Shown here: positions 6,760-14,066 of the stretch, one piece after another
Numbering within the stretch: position 1 is the stretch's first letter
How the letters are laid out: every line of letters starts with the position of its first letter
Source: an uncultured Lachnospiraceae bacterium
GTDB taxonomy: Bacteria > Bacillota > Clostridia > Lachnospirales > Lachnospiraceae
Assembly (NCBI GenBank): GCA_902766845.1
Contig: CACXFD010000096.1
Coordinates: 1 to 15,199 of the forward strand
Direction of reading: 5' to 3'
DNA: 15,199 bases
The notes under the pieces: model-generated
Databases searched by the model: none
The model's input: the letters and a program-made list of their open reading frames with translations, nothing else
What the model was told of the DNA's origin: nothing
Made by a program: the position numbers and the translations under genes

Positions 6760-8190
6760 TCATTTCTGCAGCCGGCCGGTCTCGGGATCCAGATCCAGAT
6801 GCTTGTGCCGGAGCCGGTAATCCACGAACTGTTCGATGCAGTAGAGGACCGACGCGAAGACCGGCGCGCCGAGGAACATGCCGGCCACGCCCCAGAGGGC
6901 GCCGCCGATGCTGACCGAGAACAGGATCATGACCGGCCGCAGGCCCAGCGAATCGCCAAGGATCTTCGGGCCCAGGATCAGGCCGTCGAACTGCTGCAGG
7001 GCCACGATCATGATCAGGAAGATCAGCGCCTTGGGCGGGCTGATCATCAGCAGGATCAGGGCGCCGATGCCGCCGCCGATGTACGGCCCGAAATAGGGGA
7101 TCATGTTCGTGACGCCCACGATCACGCTGATCAGGACGTTATACTGCGCCGGCATGCGCAGGATGGTCATCAGGATGAAGCAGAGCACGCCGATGATCAG
7201 CGAGTCAACGGCTTTCCCGCTGACGAAGCCCTGGAACAGACGGCCGCAGTGCTTGACCGTGTGGATCGTGTGATAGCCGGTCTTTTTCGGGAAGAGGGCA
7301 TAGGTCAGCCGGCGCATGCCGCGCGCCGCGATCCCGCTGTCATACAGCAGGTAGACGCTCGCGACCACCGCGATGAACAGGTTGACGATGGCCCGGATGA
7401 CCTTGGTCGAGGTCGAGAAGATCACGGGCAGCGCGTTCATCGCGGCCTCGCGGATCTTGTCGAAGCTCAGGTACTCATCCCCGATGCGCTCGAGCATGTT
7501 GTTGAGGAACGTAAAGTCGATGTCCGGATAGCGCTCTTCGAGCGTGTTGAAGTACTCCAGGACCGAGGCGTAGGCTGCCTGCAGGCGCGGCCACAGTTCC
7601 TTGGAGCTCTCGATGATATTCGGGACCAGGAACGCGAAGAAGATCACGACCAGGCCTACGATCACGGCGTAGGTCAGTGCGACCGCGAGCGAATAGCGCA
7701 GGCCGCCTTTTTTCATATGAAAGAGCTTGCCGAACAGGCGCTCGTCCTGCCATTTGACGAGCGGATGCAGGACGAAGGCCAGCATCGAGCCGATGATGAA
7801 CGGCGAGAGGATCGCGAGCACGCCGCGGATCGCGTCGATGGTGGCGGCCCACATGAAGACCGCACGGATGATCAGCGAGCCGATGAGCACGACGACCAGC
7901 GCATAGATGCTGATCGTGAAATAGCGCTGGTTGGAGCGGAACCGGTTGCCGGATTCGGCCGCGGCTGCGGCTTCCTCCGCCGCGCCCGCCGCCGTGACCG
8001 CGGCCGCCGCGGCCGCAGCCGCCGCTTCCGCAGCAGCATCCTTCGCGCGGTCCGCCGCTGTTTTCGCGCGGTCCGCCGACGCTGCTTTCGTGCGGTCCGC
8101 GGCGGTCTCTCCGGCCGGGTCCGCACCGCGGCCTGCAGCATCGATGATCATTTCTTCGGTTGTATCTGTCAAAACGGGTTTCTCGTTCAC
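6760..8190 (-). CDS. AI-2E family (UPF0118) membrane transporter with an alanine-rich N-terminal tail
   Basis: This is a 476-residue membrane protein. The family includes TqsA, linked to autoinducer-2 export in E. coli, and Na+/H+ antiporter-like members, so the substrate is open. The core (about 90-460) has around eight helices and the family hallmarks NMIPYFGPYIGG (362-373), LGPKILGDSLGLRPVMILF (about 406-424) and GGALWGVAGMFLGAPV. Before it lies an unusual cytoplasmic tail: residues 25-80 are almost entirely Ala with charged repeats (three DRxK units, then a run of nine Ala), probably a long helix or coiled coil. The start is GTG at 8190, with GGAGG six bases upstream on the minus strand; an internal ATG (residue 14) is less well placed. 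It is transcribed alone from a TTGTCA/TATACT promoter and is convergent with the ABC operon. Confidence 0.92.
   Translation of the reverse strand: MNEKPVLTDTTEEMIIDAAGRGADPAGETAADRTKAASADRAKTAADRAKDAAAEAAAAAAAAAVTAAGAAEEAAAAAESGNRFRSNQRYFTISIYALVVVLIGSLIIRAVFMWAATIDAIRGVLAILSPFIIGSMLAFVLHPLVKWQDERLFGKLFHMKKGGLRYSLAVALTYAVIVGLVVIFFAFLVPNIIESSKELWPRLQAAYASVLEYFNTLEERYPDIDFTFLNNMLERIGDEYLSFDKIREAAMNALPVIFSTSTKVIRAIVNLFIAVVASVYLLYDSGIAARGMRRLTYALFPKKTGYHTIHTVKHCGRLFQGFVSGKAVDSLIIGVLCFILMTILRMPAQYNVLISVIVGVTNMIPYFGPYIGGGIGALILLMISPPKALIFLIMIVALQQFDGLILGPKILGDSLGLRPVMILFSVSIGGALWGVAGMFLGAPVFASVLYCIEQFVDYRLRHKHLDLDPETGRLQK
8042..8101 (-). repeat. Tandem repeats inside the AI-2E gene encoding DRxK-Ala units
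   Basis: On the plus strand TTCGCGCGGTCCGCC occurs at 8042-8056 and again exactly at 8063-8077, with a near copy at 8087-8101 (two differences). The spacings are 21 and 24 nt, so the frame is kept and the protein gains 7- or 8-residue units. Adjoining GCC/GCG/GCA runs encode polyalanine. Such repeats can expand or contract by slippage without breaking the frame. Confidence 0.8.
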
Positions 8191-8332
8191 GAGGCGCCTC
8201 CGCTGTCAGGAAATACGATAGGATAGAGGAGCGGTCTTTGCCGGGAGCGCGGATCGGCGGGCCGGGCCTGCTTTTTGCTTTTCCGGTCAGCAGGCATTTT
8301 TCGGAATGAATGCCCTTCCTGTTCCACCATAA

Positions 8333-8361
8333 AGTATAATGGCTTTTTCTCCGGATGACAA
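8333..8361 (-). promoter_or_regulatory. Sigma-A type promoter of the AI-2E family gene
   Basis: Read on the minus strand, TTGTCA (8361-8356) and TATACT (8338-8333) are separated by exactly 17 bases. Each hexamer has one mismatch to consensus. The predicted start is near 8326, leaving a 5' leader of about 135 nt. That leader can form a hairpin between 8266-8272 and 8289-8295. Confidence 0.7.
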
Positions 8362-8414
8362 GCGCCCGGGCGCCGGTTTCCGGCAAAAAACCGGAAGAAT
8401 GTCGGGCAAACTCT

Positions 8415-8431
8415 TTACATTTGTCTTACAT
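8415..8431 (+). promoter_or_regulatory. 11-bp-spaced direct repeat TTACAT, possible OmpR-family regulator site
   Basis: TTACAT occurs at 8415-8420 and 8426-8431, start to start exactly one helical turn apart. The pair lies about 40-55 bp upstream of the -10 of the deacetylase gene, where class I/II activators bind. OmpR/PhoB-family regulators bind such direct repeats as tandem dimers. The regulator encoded at 648-1346 belongs to that family, but a link is only a guess. Confidence 0.4.
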
Positions 8432-8466
8432 TCGCGCGGGGGGCGGTTTTCTTTTTACCGCGGTTC

Positions 8467-8475
8467 TGATATAGT
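8467..8475 (+). promoter_or_regulatory. Extended -10 promoter of the polysaccharide deacetylase gene
   Basis: TG (8467-8468), one base, then TATAGT (8470-8475) forms an extended -10. The -35 position (8447-8452, TTTTCT) is poor, which fits dependence on an activator. The -10 overlaps a perfect palindrome, GATATA-GT-TATATC (8468-8481). The start site would be near 8482, about 33 nt before the ATG. Confidence 0.55.
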
Positions 8476-8514
8476 TATATCGGCCGGAAGATCCGGCAGG
8501 GAGGCAGATCGAAC

Positions 8515-9822
8515 ATGTCAGATTACGAATACCACAGCAGTTACCGGAGCAGCCGCCGTTCGGGCGCAGCAGGCCGGCATACGGGATCGTCCCGGGAGGC
8601 ACGCCGGCGCGCGCGCCGGCGCCGGGCCGTCCTGCGGCTCTCGCTGCTCGTGATCGCGGCCGCGGCCCTTGTGTTCCTGCTGGTCGCGCTGCTGAATAAA
8701 TACCATATCGAGATGAGCCGTCCCGAAGAGGACGCGGTCGAGGTCGCGTACGGCGAAGAGTTCAAGATGCCCGAAGTGACCGCGCTGTACAAGGGATCGC
8801 TCCTGCACCGCAGGGGCACGCCGGTCGAGGTGCGCCGCACCGGGACCGTGGATACGTCGAAGCCCGGCACCTATGAGCTCGTCTGGACCGCGGAGCACCG
8901 CAACATCAAGGGCACGTGCAAACTGACCGTGAACGTGGTGGACAAGACCTCGCCGGTGATCACGCTGAACGGGACCGACGTGCTGTTCCTGACGCAGAAC
9001 GGACAGGACACGGATCCGGGCGTAACGGCCGTGGATGAGATCGACGGAGACCTGACCGCCCAGGTGAAGGTCGGCGGGAACGTGGACATCACGAAGGCCG
9101 GCCAGTATCAGAGGACCTATACGGTCAGCGACACCTCCGGCAACGAGATCACGGTCGCCCGCGAGGTGCGCGTCGTGGTCGGCGAAGTGGATCCGGAAGG
9201 CCGCGTGATCTACCTGACCTTCGATGACGGCCCCGGCCCGTACACCCAGCAGCTGCTGGATATCCTGGATAAGTATAACGTGAAAGTCACGTTCTTCGTG
9301 ACGGATCAGTTTCCGAAATACCGGGACATGATCGCCGAGGAAGCGAAGCGCGGCCATACCGTGGCCATCCACAGCCAGACGCACGACTTCGCGACCATCT
9401 ACAAGAGCACGGACGCGTATTTCCAGGATCTGGACGCGATGAATGAGATCATCAAGGCACAGACCGGCGAATACGCGAACATCGTCCGTTTCCCGGGCGG
9501 CGGCTCCAACACGGTCAGCCGCCACTACAAGGTGGGCATCATGACCGAGCTTGCGCAGATGCTCGAGGAAAAAGGATTTAAATACGCGGACTGGAACGTG
9601 GACTCGGACGACGCGGGCTCCGCGCGCACGTCGGACACGGTCTATGAGAACGTGACCCGCCTGTGCAAGGGACGCAAGGCGTCGGTGGTCCTGCAGCACG
9701 ACATCAAGCAGTTCTCGGTCGAGGCCGTGGAGCGGATCATCCAGTGGGGCCAGGAGAACGGCTACCGGTTCCTGCCGATGGACCAGACCTCGCCGATGGC
9801 GCATCATAAGATCAATAACTGA
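8515..9822 (+). CDS. Membrane-anchored polysaccharide deacetylase (NodB family) with Ig-like domains
   Basis: This 435-residue protein has a very basic cytoplasmic N-terminus, one membrane helix (about 38-60) and an extracellular part. Two beta-rich modules (about 70-142 and 143-222) follow; the second, with DTDPGVTAVDEIDGDLT and YTVSDTSGN, matches the DUF5011/bacterial Ig-like type. The NodB catalytic domain (about 230-425) has TFDDGP (235-240; D237 likely base, D238 metal), HSQTH (286-290, metal histidines), RFPGG (R325), the DWNVDSDD motif (359-366) and LQHD with H394. All catalytic residues of metal-dependent de-N-acetylases are present. The likely role is removal of N- or O-acetyl groups from cell-wall or capsule glycan outside the membrane. 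The ATG has AGGGAGG about 10 nt upstream. A weak terminator separates it from the lipoprotein gene, so the two may be partly cotranscribed. Confidence 0.93.
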   Translation: MSDYEYHSSYRSSRRSGAAGRHTGSSREARRRARRRRAVLRLSLLVIAAAALVFLLVALLNKYHIEMSRPEEDAVEVAYGEEFKMPEVTALYKGSLLHRRGTPVEVRRTGTVDTSKPGTYELVWTAEHRNIKGTCKLTVNVVDKTSPVITLNGTDVLFLTQNGQDTDPGVTAVDEIDGDLTAQVKVGGNVDITKAGQYQRTYTVSDTSGNEITVAREVRVVVGEVDPEGRVIYLTFDDGPGPYTQQLLDILDKYNVKVTFFVTDQFPKYRDMIAEEAKRGHTVAIHSQTHDFATIYKSTDAYFQDLDAMNEIIKAQTGEYANIVRFPGGGSNTVSRHYKVGIMTELAQMLEEKGFKYADWNVDSDDAGSARTSDTVYENVTRLCKGRKASVVLQHDIKQFSVEAVERIIQWGQENGYRFLPMDQTSPMAHHKINN

Positions 9823-9828
9823 CAGGAC

Positions 9829-9857
9829 GGACGGTCGGTCTTCAGGACCGGCCGTCC
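9829..9857 (+). terminator. Possible weak terminator or processing hairpin after the deacetylase gene
   Basis: GGACGGTCGGTC (9829-9840) pairs with GACCGGCCGTCC (9846-9857) with one G-T wobble. Only CTTTCC follows instead of a T run, so termination is probably incomplete. No clear promoter lies between it and the lipoprotein gene, which supports read-through. Confidence 0.45.
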
Positions 9858-9910
9858 GGGCTTTCCGGAAAAAAGACGCTTCGAAGAGACCGATGGTTCG
9901 GAGGGAGACC

Positions 9911-11677
9911 ATGAAAAAGAAGAACAGCACACGGCGCCGCGCGGCGGCGCTGGGCATGATTCTGGCACTGGCCCTGACGCTGATGGCCGGCTGCGGGAGC
10001 AGCGCGCCGTCGGCGCAGCCCACGCAGGCCGCGGAGACGCAGGCCGCCGCGCAGGATACGCAGGCGACCGCGGAAGAGACGGCCGTGCCGGCCGAAGGGA
10101 CCACGGCTGCGGAAGGACCGGACGGTGAGACGGCCGGGACGGCGGAGGAGCAGCCGGAGACCGGGGAGGCGTCCGAAGGACCGGCCGCGCCGCGGACCGT
10201 GCGGCCCGTATCCGTGCAGACCGGCGCGGTGCGGGATTATCACTGGGAGGACAGCCTCGGCGACCACGGCGGCGTGACCGCTGAGGGACAGTATCCGATC
10301 TTCGGACTGGACCCGGAAGACGCGCAGCGGCTCCCGGAGCTGGCGGACGCGATCGGGAAACTGGCCGCGCAGAAAGAAGAGAGCGGACAGGCCGCGTTCC
10401 GGGACCTGACCGCGGACGCGGCCCGGGAGATGCAGGAAGCGCAGAGCGCCGGACGGGAATTCGGCGCCTTCTATGACCGCGAGAGCGTGCTGGTGCGCCG
10501 GGCGGACGACGCGGCCGTGAGCCTGCTGTTCCGTTCGGAATACTTTGCGGGCGGCCCGCACGGGAGCCTCGGCTATGAGGCGGCCGTGCTGGACGCGCAG
10601 ACCGGAAAGCAGCTCGCGCTGACGGACGTGGTCACGGATATGGACCGGCTGGCCCGGCTCGCCGAAGAAGAGCTCGGGATCTTTTACGCCCCGGAGGACC
10701 TGTATCCGGAGGGCCCCAAGCTGGCGGAGCGCTTTGCGTCGAAGGAGACCCTGCCCGCATTTACGCTGGACCCCGAAGGGCTGACGCTCTATTTCGATCC
10801 CGACGAGATCGGCCCGTATTCGTCGGGGCCCCTGACCGTCACGATCCTCTACGGCGACCAGCCGGGCCTTGTAAAGGAAGCCTACACGCAGGCGCCCGCG
10901 GGCTGGACCGCGCAGCTGGATCCGGGTCTGCCTTATTACACGGATCTGGACGGGGACGGCGTGTCCGACCGCGTCTGCGTGGAAGGGAAGATGTACGAGG
11001 ACGGCGATGCCTATGAAGTCCAGACGATCTGGGTGAACGGGCATTACTTTGAGGAAGAGGAGCTCTACACCTATGCGATCGATCCGGTGCTCGTGCGGAC
11101 CGCGGACGGCCGGAGCTTCCTGTACATCGAATACCAGCAGGACAACGATTACCATGAGATCCAGGTCTACCGTGTGGAGACCGGGACCACGGCCCATCTG
11201 GATACGATCGGGGCCGGCTGGGGATGGCGGCTGTCGGATAAGGTCATCGGCGACTACGGTTACCGGCCCGCGCTCGACATACGGCCGTCGGATCCGGACG
11301 AGATCCTCCTGTCGGAACGCACGGACCTGCTCAGCACGGTCACCGGCCGGCGGGCCTATCGTCCGGACGCGGAGGGCGTGCCCCGGCCTGCGGAGGACAT
11401 GCTCGATCTGACCGGCGGAGACGGACCGCTGACCTTTACGGCCAGGCAGGACGTGACCGGCGTGAAGGTGGGGGCGGACGGCGCGCCGGGAGACGAGACC
11501 GTGATCCCGGCCGGCACGAAGGTGGAATACATCCGCACCGACGGGATGTCCCGGGCGGACCTGCGGCTCCCGGACGGAACCGCCGTGCGTGTGACCGTGG
11601 ACACGTCGGACTGGCCGCGGACCGTGAACGGCGTCGATATCGAGGAGCTGTTTGACGGCATTCTGTTTGCCGGTTAA
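9911..11677 (+). CDS. Exported lipoprotein with DUF3298-type domain and C-terminal extension
   Basis: This is a 588-residue lipoprotein. The N-terminus is basic (MKKKNSTRRR) with a hydrophobic stretch and the lipobox LMAGC, Cys28 being the lipidated residue. A Thr/Gln/Ala/Glu-rich spacer (about 29-95) follows. The DUF3298 part shows YFAGGPHGSLGYEA (about 211-224) and GLTLYFDPDEIGPYSSG (about 290-306), as in the RsiV and PdaC extracellular domains. The extension carries DLDGDGVSD (345-353), an EF-hand-like calcium loop, then a beta-rich region with an SH3-like look (about 480-588). The ATG at 9911 is chosen because GGAGGGAGA lies 5-6 nt upstream; the ATG at 9893 lacks a site and would add MVRRET. 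DUF3298 of RsiV binds lysozyme, so wall or lysozyme binding is conceivable but unproven. Downstream is a strong terminator. Confidence 0.85.
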   Translation: MKKKNSTRRRAAALGMILALALTLMAGCGSSAPSAQPTQAAETQAAAQDTQATAEETAVPAEGTTAAEGPDGETAGTAEEQPETGEASEGPAAPRTVRPVSVQTGAVRDYHWEDSLGDHGGVTAEGQYPIFGLDPEDAQRLPELADAIGKLAAQKEESGQAAFRDLTADAAREMQEAQSAGREFGAFYDRESVLVRRADDAAVSLLFRSEYFAGGPHGSLGYEAAVLDAQTGKQLALTDVVTDMDRLARLAEEELGIFYAPEDLYPEGPKLAERFASKETLPAFTLDPEGLTLYFDPDEIGPYSSGPLTVTILYGDQPGLVKEAYTQAPAGWTAQLDPGLPYYTDLDGDGVSDRVCVEGKMYEDGDAYEVQTIWVNGHYFEEEELYTYAIDPVLVRTADGRSFLYIEYQQDNDYHEIQVYRVETGTTAHLDTIGAGWGWRLSDKVIGDYGYRPALDIRPSDPDEILLSERTDLLSTVTGRRAYRPDAEGVPRPAEDMLDLTGGDGPLTFTARQDVTGVKVGADGAPGDETVIPAGTKVEYIRTDGMSRADLRLPDGTAVRVTVDTSDWPRTVNGVDIEELFDGILFAG

Positions 11678-11700
11678 GAGAGAGTTGGTGAATTTGTCGG

Positions 11701-11739
11701 AAAACTCCCGGGAATGACTTGTCATTTCCGGGAGTTTTT
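11701..11739 (+). terminator. Strong terminator of the lipoprotein gene
   Basis: AAAACTCCCGGGAATGAC (11701-11718) pairs with the matching arm 11721-11738 around a two-base loop. One G-T wobble occurs in 18 positions, and the arm ends in TTTTT. The upstream A run makes it potentially bidirectional. Its loop and right arm also contain the -35 element of the next promoter. Confidence 0.9.
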
Positions 11740-11747
11740 AGTACAAT
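11719..11747 (+). promoter_or_regulatory. Promoter of the EF-G-like gene, overlapping the preceding terminator
   Basis: TTGTCA (11719-11724) and TACAAT (11742-11747) are 17 bases apart, each with one mismatch to the sigma-A consensus. The -35 hexamer spans the loop and first bases of the right arm of the upstream terminator, and the spacer is its right arm and T run. The start would be near 11754, giving a leader of about 73 nt. Confidence 0.8.
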
Positions 11748-11826
11748 ATACGGTGCGGGCCTTTCTGGCCTTATGCGAAAGATCGCCGGTCCGTCCGGCA
11801 TCGGGATAGAAACGAGGAGGTAGTTT

Positions 11827-13911
11827 ATGAAGACGTACGAAACCGAACAGATCCGCAATGTCGTTCTGATGGGGCATGGGGGTGCCGGCAAGACGACACT
11901 GGCGGAGGCCATGGCATTCGTAGCCGGCGTGACCACCCGCATGGGCAAGGTCGCGGACGGAAACACGATCAGTGACTTTGATAAAGAAGAGATCAAGCGC
12001 CAGTTCTCCATCGGCACCAGCGTGATCCCGGTGGAATACGAGGGCCTGAAGATCAATATCCTGGATACGCCCGGCTACTTTGACTTCGTCGGCGAAGTGG
12101 AAGAGGCTGTCAGCGTCGCGGACGCGGCCGTCATCGTCGTGAACGGCAAGGACGGCGTGCAGGTGGGCACCCAGAAGGCCTGGGAGCTCTGCGAAAAGAA
12201 CCACCTGCCGCGCATCATCTTCGTCACCAACATGGACGATGACAATGCGTCGTTCCGTCAGGTCGTGGCGGACCTGCAGGAACTGTACGGTTCCCACATC
12301 GCGCCGTTCCAGATCCCGATCCGCGAGCATGAGAAGCTGGTCGGCTTCGTGAACGTGGTCAAGATGGAAGGCCGCAAATACAACAGCCCGACCGAGTATT
12401 CCGAGTGCGAGATCCCGGATTACACGAAGGAGAACCTCGAGACCGCCCGCGGCGCGCTGATCGAAGCCGTGGCGGAGAGCAGCGAGGAGTTCATGGAGCG
12501 CTACTTCGAGGGTGAGGAATTCACGTACGATGAGATCTCCACCGCTCTGCGCGAGCACGTGCAGGACGGCGCCATCGTCCCCGTGATGATGGGCTCGCCC
12601 GTGAACGCGATCGGCGCCATGATGCTGCTGCGCGACATCGGCAAGTACCTGCCGTCGCCCAAGAAGCGCACCATCAAGGGCAAGGTGGCCGGCACCGAGG
12701 TCGTCTTCGACGCGGATTATGATGACGCCAAAGCCATGAGCGCGAAGATCTTCAAGACGCTCGTGGATCCGTTCATCGGCAAGTATTCGCTGCTGAAGGT
12801 CTGCTCCGGCGTCCTGAGAGCGGACTCCACCGTCTACAACGTCAACAAGGAAACGGAAGAAAAACTCTCCCGTCTGTATGTCCTGCGCGGCAAGGAGCCC
12901 ATCGAGGTCAAGGAGCTGCGCGCGGGCGATATCGGCGCCGTCTCCAAGCTGAGCAACGCCGCTACGGGCGATACGCTGGCCACCAAGGCCGCGCCGGTCA
13001 CCTATGATAAGCCCGAGATCTCCACGCCTTACACCTACATGGCGTACGCCGCGAAGACGAAGGGCGAGGAAGACAAGGTCGCGACGGCCCTGTCCCGCCT
13101 GACGGACGAGGATCTGACCCTGAAGTCCGTCGTGGATGCGGAGAACCGCCAGACCCTGCTGTACGGCATCGGCGATCAGCAGCTGGAAGTCGCGGTCAGC
13201 AAGCTGTCCGGCCGCTATAAGGTGGAAGTGGAGCTGTCCAAGCCGAAGTTCGCGTTCCGCGAGACCATCCGCGGCAAGGTCAGGGTCCAGGGCAAGCATA
13301 AGAAGCAGTCCGGCGGCCACGGCCAGTACGGCGACGTCACCATCGAGTTCGAGCCCTCCGGAGATCTGGAGACCCCTTACATCTTCGAAGAGAAGATCGT
13401 CGGCGGCGTGGTGCCGCGCAACTTCTTCCCGGCCGTGGAAAAGGGCATCCAGGAATGCGTCCAGAAGGGACCGCTGGCCGGTTATCCGGTCGTGGGCCTG
13501 AAGGCTACGCTGGTCTTCGGTTCCTACCATCCGGTGGACTCCAATGAAATGGCGTTCAAGACCGCGGCCATCCTGGCGTTCAAGAAGGCGTTCGCGGAGC
13601 CGGATTCCAAGCCGGTCCTGCTGGAGCCGATCAGCAACCTCAAAGTCACCGTGCCGGATAAGTTCACCGGCGACGTCATGGGCGACCTGAATAAAAAGCG
13701 CGGCCGCGTGCTGGGCATGAACCCCGCCCACAAGGGCAACACCATCGTGGCAGCGGACATCCCGACGTCCGAGCTGTACGGCTACTCCACCGCGCTCCGG
13801 TCCATGACCGGCGGCATGGGCACGTTCGCCTATGAGTTCGTCCGTTACGAGCAGGCTCCGGCGGATGTCCAGGAGAAGGAAATAGCTGCACGGCAGAGCG
13901 AGGAAGCGTAA
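11827..13911 (+). CDS. Elongation factor G-like GTPase (EF-G paralogue)
   Basis: This 694-residue protein is collinear with EF-G domains I-V, close to the family's usual length. G1 is GHGGAGKT (16-23) rather than the AHxDxGKT of translating EF-G. Switch I reads KRQFSI where RGIT is usual. G3 is DTPGY (80-84), with Tyr84 at the position of the GTPase-activating histidine. G4 is TNMD (134-137) where NKxD is canonical. Domain IV keeps SGGHGQYGDVTIEFEP, and domain V ends normally. Features of this kind mark the EF-G2/FusA2-like paralogues, some of which do not show ribosome-stimulated GTP hydrolysis. The role may be translation under stress or starvation, or another ribosome-associated step (inference). 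The ATG has GAGGAGGT 5-6 nt upstream. It is monocistronic, with its own promoter and a bidirectional terminator after it. It is not tetracycline-resistance TetM-like in its G motifs. Confidence 0.9.
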   Translation: MKTYETEQIRNVVLMGHGGAGKTTLAEAMAFVAGVTTRMGKVADGNTISDFDKEEIKRQFSIGTSVIPVEYEGLKINILDTPGYFDFVGEVEEAVSVADAAVIVVNGKDGVQVGTQKAWELCEKNHLPRIIFVTNMDDDNASFRQVVADLQELYGSHIAPFQIPIREHEKLVGFVNVVKMEGRKYNSPTEYSECEIPDYTKENLETARGALIEAVAESSEEFMERYFEGEEFTYDEISTALREHVQDGAIVPVMMGSPVNAIGAMMLLRDIGKYLPSPKKRTIKGKVAGTEVVFDADYDDAKAMSAKIFKTLVDPFIGKYSLLKVCSGVLRADSTVYNVNKETEEKLSRLYVLRGKEPIEVKELRAGDIGAVSKLSNAATGDTLATKAAPVTYDKPEISTPYTYMAYAAKTKGEEDKVATALSRLTDEDLTLKSVVDAENRQTLLYGIGDQQLEVAVSKLSGRYKVEVELSKPKFAFRETIRGKVRVQGKHKKQSGGHGQYGDVTIEFEPSGDLETPYIFEEKIVGGVVPRNFFPAVEKGIQECVQKGPLAGYPVVGLKATLVFGSYHPVDSNEMAFKTAAILAFKKAFAEPDSKPVLLEPISNLKVTVPDKFTGDVMGDLNKKRGRVLGMNPAHKGNTIVAADIPTSELYGYSTALRSMTGGMGTFAYEFVRYEQAPADVQEKEIAARQSEEA

Positions 13912-14066
13912 GCCAGCCGGCTGTCACCCGTACGCCGTGAAAGCGCGCAGCGCTTTCCGGCATAAAAAAGAAGCCCGGCGGAGACCTTGTGTCTCCGGCC
14001 GGGCTCTTTTTATGCCGTTCGCTTAGACGCAGTCTGACACGGCGTACGGGTGACAGCCGGCTGGCT
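13911..14066. repeat. Perfect 29-bp inverted repeat enclosing a terminator
   Basis: Bases 13911-13939 are the exact reverse complement of 14038-14066. Both arms contain AGCCGGCT and CCCGTACG (or its complement). Between them lie a small hairpin, GAAAGCGC/GCGCTTTC (13939-13946/13950-13957), and the bidirectional terminator. The left arm begins with the last base of the EF-G-like stop codon. No target-site duplication is visible at the outer ends, so transposon origin is not supported directly. A transcript through the block would form a long duplex. Confidence 0.9.
13958..14016. terminator. Long bidirectional terminator between the EF-G-like gene and the SHOCT remnant
   Basis: GCCCGG (13973-13978) with CGGAGAC just inside it pairs with GTCTCCG and CCGGGC (13991-14004). 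Flanking A and T runs (13964-13969 and 14006-14011) with CGGCAT/ATGCCG extend the pairing to almost 60 bases in total. It has a T run on both strands, so it can serve the EF-G-like gene and the former minus-strand gene. Confidence 0.88.

Larger units (their letters stand above)
8191..8514. other. Intergenic region between divergent genes
   Basis: This 324-base gap holds the 5' leader and promoter of the minus-strand AI-2E gene, then the direct repeat and promoter of the plus-strand deacetylase. Two further hairpins are visible: GCCTGCT/AGCAGGC (8266-8272/8289-8295, followed by ATTTTT on the plus strand) and TTCCGG/CCGGAA (8378-8383/8391-8396). No convincing reading frame or RNA gene was found. 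Confidence 0.6.

Noticed and set aside
6799..8226. 475-codon open frame on the plus strand opposite the AI-2E gene
   Set aside because: The product is an Asp/His/Arg/Glu-rich low-complexity chain with no domain, typical of the complement of a GC-rich membrane-protein gene. The minus-strand frame has clear family motifs and a ribosome site.
8335..8340. Plus-strand TATAAT as a promoter
   Set aside because: There is no -35 box and no TG extension on the plus strand, and no gene directly follows. The same bases form a better minus-strand promoter with TTGTCA at 17-bp spacing.
8518..11725. Minus-strand open frames of 528 and 627 codons opposite the deacetylase and lipoprotein genes
   Set aside because: The compositions are typical antisense shadows, and the plus-strand genes show full catalytic motifs and a lipobox.
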